Positions 49,951 through 61,300 of a DNA stretch of 64,000 nt are shown here, piece after piece. Position 1 is the stretch's first letter; every line of letters begins with the position of its first letter. The position numbers and the translations under genes were made by a program. The DNA lies in assembly GCA_027924645.1 (NCBI GenBank), contig BSBN01001017.1, positions 5,544,501 through 5,608,500 of the forward strand, given 5' to 3'. Below the pieces are notes generated by a model. It saw only the letters and a program-made list of their open reading frames with translations. It had not been told where the DNA came from and searched no databases. The DNA comes from Cunninghamia lanceolata. Taxonomy: Eukaryota > Streptophyta > Pinopsida > Cupressales > Cupressaceae.

Positions 49951-51720
49951 TTCCACTTTGCTACCTCTTCAACTCATTCTTTCCACATCCTTAGGTATGC
50001 CTCAAGTGATCCACCATGAGTACTTCTTTTCCCCATGTTATTCTTTAATCTATTCCACCAATCATCCTCTACACTATTGGGCCTCAACTTGTATTTAGTC
50101 ATAGATCACTTGCCCCTTTTAGCAACTAGTCCCTCACATTTGTCAACCTCTTTCCTGGTCATTGCATTATCCTTTTTCTATGTTTTCCTTTGTCACATGT
50201 TCCTCAGTATAGCTCCTCATCCTCGTGTTCATATATCATGTTCTTTAGTTGGTCTCCTTTTGGTGTTCCTCAATCTCACAACCTCTTCTCTACAATACTT
50301 CTTTTGCATTTGAGGTGCTACCACTCATTCCAGAAATGATTCACACCTTTGGAATCAATTCATATCATCCCTCCCCAATGCACACACCAAAAAGTGTAAA
50401 AAAACTATCCTTCACTTACCTTTAGTGGCATCAATTTATGTTTTTGTCCATCCTTTCATATCATATATGTGTTAGCTTTCCCATCATACAATACCTCCCT
50501 GTCAAATTCCCACAATCTTCCCAATAGAAGATGACACAAATCCATTGGTGTAATGTTACACATCACCTCATCATGGTATTCTCCTATTTTGAAGCTCACC
50601 TAGAATTATTCCTCTACCAAAATTTAGTCTATTTGCTACAACTAGCCTATCTAGTATAGGTGTGGATGCCTCATCCTTCTTAGCTCCAACTTGTCAACCA
50701 CCTCCATAAACACCAAATTGTTTGTACTACCACTATCCACCACCACATCATAACATTTACTACTTTCCTTACATTTTGTCCTAAATAGACTCTTCCTTTG
50801 TGCCAACTCATCCCTTGTGTTACACCTCAAAGCTCTTCATGAAACCAATGAATTCCCACACTTAGGATCTCTCCCCAAAATAGGTGACCTCTCATCACCA
50901 AATGTAGCTCTTGTGCTATCTTCTACCCTCTTTCCTCTACATTCAAACATTCAATCCCTTCCTCACCACACCTGGAAGAAGTTCCTTTGAAGGATTTCTA
51001 CCTTTTCCTCTCATAATCTCTACCTTTCCAGGAATACACTCCACGCTCCTCTAGAGCCTCTTTGTAGTAGCTTCCACTACCATCCCTACCTTTTTGGTAG
51101 ATTCTATAGTCATCTTCCCTATTACTATGATTATCATCTTCTTTCTCTCTACAATGGGGACCAATTGGTAGGCCTCCTCTACTATCTAGATATTTCACAT
51201 ATCCATCTCCCCTTGTATGGATTCCCTTAGTCCATTGACATATTTGGCCACTTTTTTGGCCTCACGATGTCCTAACCTAATTTTTAGCCTATAGTATTCT
51301 TTAGTGTACTCCTTCATAGTCACATCTCCTTGTCATAAATTATGTAGGTCCTTCAATAATTCTAATTGATAATTCACTAGAATAAACTTGGATTTCAACT
51401 TCTCCATCATCAAGTGCCACTTTATAATGCAAGGCTTCCCTTTTCTACTTCTCTCTATCTAGATTTCCTTCTACCTTATCACTACATGCCCTTTTAGATT
51501 GGTCTTTGCAAATTTCACCCTATCTAGGTCTATAATTTCCTCATACTCAAAATGTTCCTCTTGATCAATGATCTAGTCAATCAACACCTTAGGATCCAAA
51601 TTCTCAAAATAGTTTGGAATGTCCACTTTGGTCCTCTTACCAATGATGGTTATGGCCTTCAACATCCTTTCTTATTTGTCCTCTTCACTTCCACTTGATT
51701 CTATAGGATCTGCCTCCTAC
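49951..51720 (-). pseudogene. Ty3/gypsy gag-protease relic
   Basis: On the minus strand, gag from about 51680 to 51180 reads KRTKVDIPNYFENLDPKV, DLDRVKFAKTNLKGHVV, GDVTMKEYTKEYYRLKIR and YVNGLRESIQGEMDM, the familiar gag domain of plant gypsy elements. A degraded zinc knuckle (RCGEEG) lies near 50955. The protease is readable near 50740 (VVVDSGSTNNLVFMEVV). A later segment near 50540 corresponds to the protease C-terminal region. RT and later domains are not evident. Its DSGSTNN active site and gag differ from both other gypsy copies here, so it is a third family. Confidence 0.7.
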
Positions 51721-52547
51721 TCTTCATCAATTTCCTCAACCCTAGGGTTAGGGTTCTATAAGTATGAAAAAGATGCAGAGGCCTATATGGCAACTTGAGA
51801 ATGAGCTATAGTCCTAATCACGTACACGTAAGAATGAATATATATACACACCTCTTAGTAATATCTTTTGATTTATTTTTTGATTTTATTTGTTCTTTCC
51901 TAACTTCTGGATTAACCTTCTGTAATCTTGCACACCTTCTAGCTTATCTTCCAACAAGAGTTCAACAAGTCACTTTTCTCGCTCTCTATCCTTGATAACC
52001 ACACAAATCCACTTCACAAGAGGGGAAATTCACATTCCCTAGAGGTATTTGCATCATTTAGACCCTTAAGAATCATCTAATCAACCTCTCAAGTCCATCC
52101 CTAACTTTAATTTTACTATCACTTTCTTCCTTTTTGGGTTGCCCCCTATAACTATAGGATCTCCCCTGGATGACCATGCAATTGAATTAGGATCTCCAAG
52201 GGTGACTTTCCTTGGTGAAAGGGGAAACCCACCCTACAGAGAACCTATCAATAATTTAGATGCAAAAACCATTTTCACACCTCCTAAACCATTCTCCATT
52301 CTAGAAACCACCCATACAAAACTTCTTCTATGGGTCACCCCTTGAGTATAGGATCTCCCCTTGGGTGACCTTGCCACTTAAGTAGGATCTCTAGGGGTGA
52401 CCCATTTCTTGAAAGGGGTAACCTTGTCATCTTTGAACATGTGTGGTTTCTTGTAGTTCTAGCCCAAATTTGCTCCAATTTGAGCCTTGATTGCATGAGT
52501 CACCTTCCTTAGCTGATCATCAAGTCCTCCTAATTGAATCAAGACTC
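51721..52547. repeat. Non-coding DNA with a ~185-bp duplicated segment
   Basis: No gene. A phrase of the form GGGT(C/T)(A/G)CCCC..TATAGGATCTCCCC, followed by GGGTGAC, occurs around 52137-52230 and again around 52325-52425, giving two diverged direct copies ~185 bases apart. This DNA is the left flank of the complete LTR element and is continuous with 61511 onward once that element is removed. Confidence 0.5.
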
Positions 52548-52552
52548 CCAAT
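52548..52552. repeat. Target-site duplication CCAAT (left)
   Basis: CCAAT directly precedes the 5' LTR and is repeated at 61506-61510 directly after the 3' LTR. Confidence 0.95.
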
Positions 52553-55500
52553 TGTTGTGATGTTCACAACATGCCCCATTTTTCTCCTTAGCAAAACGAG
52601 GACCCCTGCTGTTGCTTTGTTTTTTGCTTCTGCTTGTGTTTGTTCTGTCTGGTGGTAAGGGAAAAGAGAGTCAAATTTGCAAACCTTGTTAAAAATACAG
52701 AAAAATGCATTTTTAGTACCCTTGCATAATGTGGTTGGATTCCTTGTGAAAAATGAGCCAAGGTTGCTTTTTGAACCATCGTAGGATTCATCATATTTTG
52801 CGAGTTATGATCGATTTGGTAAAATGAACTATCAGGTTTTGCATAATATACAGTCAATTGTTTGCCTTTTTTTTCTTGTTGGCATTCGTTATAAATTTTG
52901 AAATATTCATATTTAGTGGTTTCGGGTTGTGGGCAATTTTGTCTGGGTTCCACTCTGTATGTTACATTTGATTATTTTGCAGAAAGAACATCGGCCTAAC
53001 ATATGTGATCGGCGGAGTACGAATATATGTTGCCGAAGTAAGGTCTCTCACCGATGGCCTTTTGCCATCGGTGTAAGTGCGATCGGCAGTGTGTGAAATT
53101 GTCACCCCGAGGGGGTATCTCTCGCCGATGATATTATCATCGGCATAGCTTACAACGTCGGCCGAGTTTGAATTGATTGTGTCGAAGGGTATGGTCTCGC
53201 CGATAGCCAAGGGCTATCGGCATGACAGTGGTTATCGGCGGTGGTCGAAGTTCCTTTGCCGATGGGCAAAGTTGGGCCGATAGAAGAAATGGTAAGGATA
53301 GGAAGTCATCGGCCAAGTGTTTTTGGCCTTCGCCGATGTAAGAGGCTCTCGCCGATGAGTGATAGACGAGGAAGGGCTATTGGCAGGAGAATGGCGATCG
53401 GTGAAGTTTTAAGTAGCTTCACCAATATCATAGGTCACACCGATGGAAGGCATCGGTGAGACGAGGGTGATCGGCGGGGATAATTTTGCCCTCGCCGATA
53501 GTATGGTCTCACGCCGATTGAACCAAATAACGAACATCGGCAACACTTACGCTGATAAAGGCCATCGGCCAAGGTAAAGGCATTGGCGGAGGGAAATTAT
53601 GAGGCGCCGATGGGCGATCTCTCGCCAATGAACATCAACGAAGGGGTCGTCGGTAAGAGCTCTCGCCGATGGAACAAAGCGAAGGGGCCATTGGCCTAAC
53701 AAATGGTAGTCGGCGAAAGAAATTCGTGAGTCGCCGATAGGTGATCTCTCACCGATGGAACAAGGAAAGGAGGCTATCGGTATGATAGGGGCGATCGGTG
53801 GAAAGAATTTGGAGTTCGCCGATGGCGAATCTCTCACCGATAAGAAAGAAATACAGGCCGCTGGGGCTGTATCGGCATAGCTCTCGCCGATAGAGGATGA
53901 ACGAAGGAAAAGGGCCATCGGCCAAACCATAATGATCGGCAGAATTGTTTTTTGACGCGCCGATAATATAAGACATGCTGATGGGAGGAAACGAAAGGGT
54001 AAACAATAGAAAAGGCCATCGGCCAAATAACGAACATCGGCCAGGGAATTCTAAGGCTCGCCGATGGTATCTATCATGCCGATGGGCGGGAAGAAATGAA
54101 GCGATAGAATTTTAAACAGTTTTTTTGGCGCCCGTGGCATATTTTGGTCAGCGATAGTTGACCCGATGGGTTTTGAACAGTCTGTGTACATTTTGAACGC
54201 AGTTTCTGCTAATTTTGGACCTGATTTCCACATATTTTGCATGGTCACCCTGATTTAAACAGATATTTTTGGTTCCCTACTGTTCATTTGGAAAATTTGA
54301 TACTTATTGCTTGTCTTGTCTTGCAGGCTTGCAGTTGAGGAAGCAGCTGGAAATTCAACACAGTGGCATCATGGAGGAAGGAAATCTGATCTCAGGAGCA
54401 GGAAGATAAAGATGAAGTGCGAAGAAGTCAAGGCCAACCAAATGAAGAACAAGGTTGCAGCTGAAGGTATTACTACAACAGACAAACAAAAGTTATTGCT
54501 GAGCTGCCAGAACTTCTTAGAAGGGGCAATATTTCGCCCAGATTTGACACTGCTCAGAGATATTTTGGAGGACTGGTTCACCTGTATTTATTGCTGTAAC
54601 CAGGGGTTTGAACTAGGGGTTCAGTTAGGTTTCTGCTGTAGTGAGGACAATCAGAATGTCTTTATATTGTGCCTCTCTACATTGTAATACTTTACAACAG
54701 GGGCTACAACAGGGATTTTTTTTAGAAGCACATAGTGAGTTAGCTTAGCATAATTTAGAAGTAGAAGAAGGAGGTCGCCTGTTTGTCTGCAGTAAGGTGC
54801 GCGTGGAATGTCTGGCTGCCTTACTGTATCTGTAAAGCTTGTAAGTTCTCTGTAGTATGATCAATGAAACTAAGAGTCATTCCTACATTGTAAATCATGT
54901 ATGACTATTCGTTTCTAATACAATAGAATCTTGAGTTCTGCATCTATCTTCTGAGTGTTCTCCTGCTCTTCTTTGTGTTTTGAAATATTTTCTTTGAGAG
55001 CTTGCAATTTTAAATGTATGTTTGTGAAAATGCTCAGAACTTGCATTTAAGGTTTTTACTGTGGATTTGATCAAATTATTGTAGTATTTACATAGTGCAT
55101 AACAGAACAATTAGATCCTTCGATAGATTAAATGAGGTATAGATTAGATCTTTCTAACTTTTCCCAACCCATCTAAAATATTTAGCTGAAAACGTAGAAA
55201 TCAAAAGGAAATTGTCTCAAATTTGAAGAAGCATGCAATAACAGAGTTAAGAGTAGACAGTTTTCAATAAATGTATAAAGAAGAAATCTGCAATAATTCA
55301 AGAAAACCATCTAAAACTTGCAGCACAGTAACACTTTTACGCAAAGGAATGAAAAGTATTGACATATTTCATGATCTTTTGCACAATCTTAGTCCAGTAA
55401 ACCACAAACAAACCTAAACTACATAAGGCCCCTTGAACATTACAGCTTCACATTGACCAACTGAACTTGACCAACCGAACCATTGTAGACTTGGGATTAG

Positions 55501-55706
55501 TTGAATCTCAAATGATTCCTTCTTATCTTTCAAGTATAGTTTCAGTTCATTGTATGTGAATTTTAATTTATTGTTATGATTGCATCAAAAACAATCATCA
55601 ACAGTTTTTTGGCGCTAGGAGGGCTAGAAGGCTATATATTGTAATCATCAACAGTTTTCTGGCGCTAGAAGGAGGGCTAGAAGGCTGTATATTGTAATCA
55701 TCAATA
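52553..55706 (+). repeat. 5' LTR (3,154 bp)
   Basis: It comprises a first part (52553-52980), a hairpin array (52990-54085), a pyrimidine-rich stretch ending TTGTCTTGCAG near 54325, and a downstream part that is AT-rich from about 54900. Compared with the 3' LTR it has one extra ~50-base duplication of the end-plus-primer-site block near 55600-55660 and lacks an ~18-base insertion found near 59142. Its terminal CAATA differs by one transition from CAACA. Confidence 0.9.
52990..54085. repeat. ATCGGC/GCCGAT hairpin array in the 5' LTR
   Basis: About forty copies (counted by eye) of ATCGGC, GCCGAT and the variants ACCGAT/ATCGGT lie in ~1.1 kb, almost equal on the two strands. Neighbouring opposed copies form perfect short stems: GCCGATGATA facing TATCATCGGC (about 53134-53154), GCCGATAGCC facing GGCTATCGGC (about 53200-53222), and CACCGATGGC facing GCCATCGGTG (about 53060-53083). 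Many GCCGAT copies are preceded by CTCTC. The DNA is CpG-rich in a CpG-poor window. Frames within it are by-products. Confidence 0.9.
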
Positions 55707-55842
55707 GTTTTCTGGCGCTAGAAGGAGGGCCTGATTTGGTTTAGGGTTAAAATTCTGAGATTTAAATGCTATATTCTGGGATATGTTAGATCTTATAAAA
55801 TTTCAAAAGGCCTAAAAGGGTGAAAAGAGGGTCCCATTTTCA
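55707..55842 (+). other. Primer binding site and leader
   Basis: Six bases after the LTR comes TGGCGCTAGAAGGAGGGCC (55713-55731), in the position and with the TGG start of a tRNA primer site. I cannot say which tRNA it matches. The same motif occurs twice more just inside the 5' LTR (TGGCGC at 55610 and 55660) and once in the 3' LTR as TGGGGC (61459). The leader then runs 111 bases to the ATG at 55843. Confidence 0.7.
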
Positions 55843-57420
55843 ATGGACACATATAGGGATAGTTTTCATGTTGACATTCCTTCATTTCAGAAGGCTTTGA
55901 ATAGATAGCTTTATCCTAAAAATTTATATAGCTATGGTTTATTTGTAAGGTGTAGGATACATAAGTCCACAGAGCATGGTGAGCTTAATTGTCTAGCTTT
56001 CCTTACAAGGTTAGATTTATATTTAAAAGGACTAATCTCTCTCTCAGATGTGTATAAGGCTGAAAGTTGGCAGGGAAATGAGGAGATTATTGAGCGACAG
56101 GAGGATGCAGCATCAATGGTCAGTAAGTGTGCAGAGGATACAAAGATGGAACCAATGCTAAGAATAAAGGATAGTAAGATCTCTTCCCAGGAATCATGTG
56201 ATGGTAAGAAAAAAAATCTGTCTTTTCGTCAAGGTCCAGCTGTGATTAAAGTTAGTGAAAAGTATAAATATCCTAAAAAATGTAGAGAAGAAATCACAGC
56301 TCATGTCCCTTTTCTAGATAATAAGCAAAAAGGATTTAATGAAAAAGAAAAGGAAAGTGAGGTTCATCTTGATACATTTGATAAATATATGGAATTACTA
56401 AGAGATATTTGTCAAGAAGAAACCTCTGGGTCTGACCTAAACAGTTTTAACGAACATGATTTGGCAAAGAAATGTAAACAAGCATTGGCAAAATTAAAAT
56501 GCACTAAAATTAATGAGATCCCTACTATAGAAGCTAATGAAGTCATAGAAAAGAAAGTAAATCCTAGTGTTACGACTGACTTCTTTGAATTAAATGATCA
56601 AAATCAAGATTGTTGCAGGTCAATAAGATTAGACTCTTCACTGAATGACAAATGTGAGTCATCCAATGAACAATTCTTGAAAGAAGAGGATATAGAGGAT
56701 CATGGAGCTGCTGTGCACAATCAGACATCCCCCCCATGCCATGTTGAAAATAAAACAGGGGAGTACTCCTGTCAATCTAAAGATGTCATCCCACCTTTAC
56801 TCTCAAGTGATTTAGAAATGATTAATTTATGTATATCAGATTATGATGATCAAGATACTTACTTAAGTGCTGATGTGCAGGAAACTAATGAGAACATTGA
56901 GAGGTGTGCTAAATTTGAGGGTAAACTGAACATCCGGAATGAAGGAATAAAGGTAGATGAAGATGAAGAAATGATACATCTAGAGTCATTCATCTTTCAA
57001 CTTGAAAAAGGACTAGACATAGAGCTGGGCAATGAAAATGCAGAGCTAAATGAAGAGCCAGCTATTAATAAACAAGTGTGTTCCACAGAGCTAAAGGCAC
57101 ATCAGGTTGTCTCTTTCCTTTCCTTAGTAAACAATGATAAATGCTATTTTGATTATGGAAATTCAAGAGATAGGACATGCATATGGATTAATCATAAACC
57201 TGATGAGCTGCCTCAGTTACTAGTTATTAAGAGCTATTCTGATAAACACAATGAATTTAGAATACCAGAATTTTTTTCAGAATTCAAAGATAAATCTGCT
57301 AGGATGAGAACCATAACCAGTACCCTATTACTCCTGCACAATCTAAAGAAATATGCAAGTAGGGGCATTCTTGGGTCTTTTTCCTGGGTTTCTGTTTGCC
57401 TTGGAGAGGCTTGTATATAG
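55843..57420 (+). CDS. 525-codon ORF of unknown function in the LTR element
   Basis: The frame starts at ATG 55843 and ends at TAG 57418-57420, with one premature TAG at codon 22 (55906-55908), most simply a decayed CAG. A GTG at 56050 lies in the same frame. The protein is hydrophilic and acidic, rich in Glu, Asp, Lys, Asn and Ser. The first ~70 residues look structured (SFQKALNR, LNCLAFLTRLDLYLKGLISL). Residues ~160-220 look helical (FDKYMELLRDICQEE, KKCKQALAKLK), and there are several Cys. The C-terminus (SFSWVSVCLGEACI) is hydrophobic. No zinc knuckle, protease, RT or integrase motif is visible, and I do not recognise the family. As the only ORF of the element it could be a divergent gag, an accessory protein or a captured host fragment. 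Confidence 0.6.
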
Positions 57421-58385
57421 TCTGGTAGGGTAGTTGTTTTTATTTTTGTGTTCTTCTTTTGCTGTTTTCTTTTTAGGTTAGTTGTTTGTTTAGTTCTGTT
57501 TTTGTTTCTTTCTGTTTGTATAGTTTTTTTTTTTGGGTTGTTTGTACAGCCTTTTTGTTTGGTTTGTTTGTTGTCTCCTCAGCAGGGATCTTTATTTTAC
57601 TTTAGAGTATTAAGGAGCAAAACTAGCAACCATTCAAAACAGTATAAAATTTAGGGTATTCAAGTTAATCATTTACAATTTACACATAACTTGTTACTGT
57701 CATGAATGTAGAGAGTTGTTCATCTTCTGAAGTTTTGTATTCAATAAATGTGATTGAGAATTCGAAGCAAGTTTCTCACGATGACACACCTAAAATCCTT
57801 GGGTTTGTTGAACTTACCAGTGTAGATATTAGGTGAAAAATTAGAGGTCACCCTTGCTACCATTACAATTCTCAGCTTAATTTCAGCAAGTGTCCACTCC
57901 TTGCATCATGAAGTTACAAATTGTTATATCTTATAAAGTCTTTCAAAAAATTAGAAAATAAAATAAATAAATAAATAAATAAAGTGGATTATACTGAAAA
58001 TCCAGATTAAGCCATCTAAGTAACTCTACCGGGGCTATAGACGCTCGCTGGCAGTGGGGCTCTACTTAGGAGAATTGTAACGATAACCTTGCCGGGGCTA
58101 TGGACGCTCGCTGGCAGCAAGGCTCTATCCGGTCAGCTATGAGGGAATATCCTCACCTACGTAGGCTAATGTCAGTCACTGGTTTGTTCAACCAATCTTC
58201 AAGATGAGGATAATTAATCACGTGCACACAACTAAACTAAAAATGGAAATTCATGCATCTTTATTGAATACTTTGAGTCTCAAGCTGAATAGTAATTTGC
58301 AGGAGGGATAGTCGGAAGTTATGAGTTCATTTCATCTAGTTTCCTTGAACACTCTGAATTTAATTGTTTTGTTTTGGTTGCTAGT
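57421..58385 (+). other. Non-coding internal region before the 3' LTR
   Basis: 57421-57600 is extremely T/G-rich. 57957-57983 is an AAAT/AATA microsatellite. At 58029-58054 and 58092-58117 a 26-base motif occurs twice, 63 bases apart with one mismatch (CCGGGGCTAT...CTCGCTGGCAG), in a C/G-rich setting unlike its surroundings. A purine-rich word (GCAGGAGGGATAG) lies near 58300, about 80 bases from the LTR. The bases immediately before 58386 are T-rich, not a polypurine tract. Confidence 0.6.
57957..57983. repeat. AAAT/AATA microsatellite
   Basis: A run of about six to seven AAAT-type tetranucleotides. Simple-sequence repeat with no further role evident. Confidence 0.85.
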
Positions 58386-61300
58386 TGTTGTGATGTTCAC
58401 AACACGCCCCATTTTGCTCCTTAGCAAAACGAGGACCCCTGATGTTGCTTTGTTTTTTTCTTCTGCTTGTGTTTGTTCTGTCTAGTGGTAAGGGAAAAGA
58501 GAGTCAAATTTGCAAACCTTGTTAAAAATACAGAAAAATGCATTTTTAGTACCCTTGCATAATGTGGTTGGATTCCTTGTGAAAAATGAGCCAAGGTTGC
58601 TTTTTGAACCATCGTAAAATTCATCATATCTTGCAAGTTATGATCATTTAGGTAAAATGAACTATCAGGTTTTGCATAATATACAGTCAATTGTTTGCCC
58701 TTTTTGTTGGCATTCTTTTTAAATTTCGAGAAAATTCATACTTAGTGGTTCCGGGTCGTGGGCAATTTTGTCTGGGTTCCACTCTGTATGTTACATTTGA
58801 TTATTTTGCAGAAAGAACATCGGCCTAACATATGTGATCGGCGGAGTACGAATATATGTCGCCGAAGTAAGGTCTCTCACCGATGGCCTTTTGCCATCGG
58901 TGTAACAAGTGCGATCGGCAGTGTGTGAAATTGTCACCCCGAGGGGGTATCTCTCGCCGATGATATTATCATCGGCATAGCTTACAACGTCGGCCGAGTT
59001 TGAATTGATTGTGCCGAAGGGTATGGTCTCGCCGATAGCCAAGGGCTATCGGCATGACAGTGGTTATCGGCGGTGGTCGAAGTTCCTTTGCCAATGGGCA
59101 AAGTTGGGCCGATAGAAGAAATGGTAAGGATAGGAAGTCATCGGTATAGTGGTAGTCATCAGCCAAGTGTTTTTGGCCTTCGCCGATGTAAGAGGCTCTC
59201 GCTGATGAGTGATAGATGAGGAAGGGCTATCGGCAGGAGAATGGCGATCGGTGAAGTTTTAAGTAGCTTCACCGATATTGTAGGTCACACCGATGGAAGG
59301 CATCGGTGAGACGAGGGTGATCGGCGGGGATAATTTTGCCCTCACCGATAGTATGGTCTCACGCCGATTGAACCAAATAACGAACATCGGCAACACTTAC
59401 GCCGATAAAGGCCATCGGCCAAGGTAAAGGCATCGGCGGAGGGAAATTATGAGGCGCCGATGGGCGATCTCTCACCGATGAACATCAACGAAGGGGTCGT
59501 CGGTAAGAGCTCTCACCGATGGAACAAAGCGAAGGGGCCATCGGCCTAACAAATGGTAGTCGGTGAAAGAAATTCGTGAGTCGCCGATAGGTGATCTCTC
59601 ACCGATGGAACAAGGAAAGGAGGCTATCGGTATGATAGGGGTGATCGGTGGAAAGAATTTGGAGTTCACCGATGGCGAATCTCTCACCGATAAGAAAGAA
59701 ATACAGACCGCTGGGGCTGTATCGGCATAGCTCTCGCCGATAGAGGATGAACGAAGGAAAAGGGCCATCAGCCAAACCATAATGATCGGCAGAATTGTTT
59801 TTTGACGCGCCTATAATATAAGACATGCCGATGGGAGGAAACGAAAGGGTAAACAATAGAAAAGGCCATCGGCCAAATAACGAACGTCGGCCAGGGAATT
59901 CTAAGGCTCGCCGATGGTATCTATCATGCCGATGGGCAGGAAGAAATGAAGCGATAGAATTTTAAACAGTTTTTTTGGTGCCCGTGGCATATTTTGGTCA
60001 GTGATAGTTGACCCGATGGGTTTTGAACAGTCTGTGTACATTTTGAACGCAGTTTCTGCTAATTTTGGACCTGATTTCCATATTTTTTGCATGGTCACCC
60101 TGATTTAAACAGATATTTTTGGTTCCCTACTGTTCATTTGGAAAATTTGATACTTATTGCTTGTCTTGTCTTGCAGGCTTGCAGTTGAGGAAGCAGCTGG
60201 AAATTCAACACAGTGACATCATGGAGGAAGGAAATCTGATCTCAAGAGCAGGAAGATAAAGATGAAGTGCGAAGAAGTCAAGGCCAACCAAATAAAGAAC
60301 AAGGTTGCAGCTGAAGGTATTACTGCAACAGACAAACAAAAGTTATTGCTGAGCTGCCAGAACTTCTTAGAAGGGGCAATATTTCACCCAGATTTGACAC
60401 TGCTCAGAGATAGTTTGGAGGACTGGTTCACCTGTATTTATTGCTGTAACCAGGGGTTTGAACCAGGGGTTCAGTTAGGTTTCTGCTGTAGTGAGGACAA
60501 TCAAAATGTCTTTATATTGTGCCTCTCTACATTGTAATACTTTACAACAGGGGCTACAACAGGGATTTTTTTTAGAAGCACACAGTGAGTTAGCTTAGCA
60601 TAATTTAGAAGTAGAAGAAGGAGGTCGCCTGTTTGTCTGCAGTAAGGTGCGCGTGGAATGTCTGGCTGCCTTACTGTATCTGTAAAGCTTGTAAGTTCTC
60701 TGTAGTATGATCAATGAAACTAAGAGTCATTCCTACATTGTAAATCATGTATGACTATTCGTTTCTAATACAATAGAATCTTGAGTTCTGCATCTATCTT
60801 CTGAGTGTTCTCCTGCTCTTCTTTGTGTTTTGAAATATTTTCTTTGAGAGCTTGCAATTTTAAATGTATGTTTGTGAAAATGCTTAGAACTTGCATTTAA
60901 GGTTTTTACTGTGGATTTAATCAAATTATTGTAGTATTTACATAGTGCATAACAGAACAATTAGATCCTTCGATAGATTAAATGAGGTATAGATTAGATC
61001 TTTCTAACTTTTCCCAACCCATCTGAAATATTTAGCTGAAAACGTAGAAATCAAAAGGAAATTGTCTCAAATTTGAAGAAGCATGCAATAACAGAGTTAA
61101 GAGTAGACAGTTTTCAATAAATGTATAAAGAAGAAAGCTGCAATAATTCAAGAAAACCATCTAAAACTTGCAGCACAGTAACACTTTTATGCAAAGGAAT
61201 GAAAAGTATTGACATATTTCATGATCTTTTGCACAATCTTAGTCCAGTAAACCACAAACAAACCAAAACTACGTAAGGCCCCTTGAACATTATAGCTTCA

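Noticed and set aside
52990..54085. CRISPR-like array of ATCGGC repeats
   Set aside because: Repeats are only 6-10 bases, lie in both orientations and have irregular spacing. There are no cas genes, and the context is a plant LTR.
53241..54248. Several overlapping ORFs across the ATCGGC array in both LTRs
   Set aside because: They are present on both strands and in several frames and are by-products of the repeated CpG words. The translations show repeated motif-derived residues rather than a domain.
54307..54687. 126-aa ORF in the LTR, repeated at 60262-60537
   Set aside because: Nearly all visible differences between the two LTR copies are amino-acid changing, and the 3' copy has a stop near its start. 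There is no sign of coding constraint.
58300..58312. GCAGGAGGGATAG as the polypurine tract of the LTR element
   Set aside because: It lies about 80 bases from the 3' LTR, whereas a functional tract should abut it. Recorded only as a purine-rich word.
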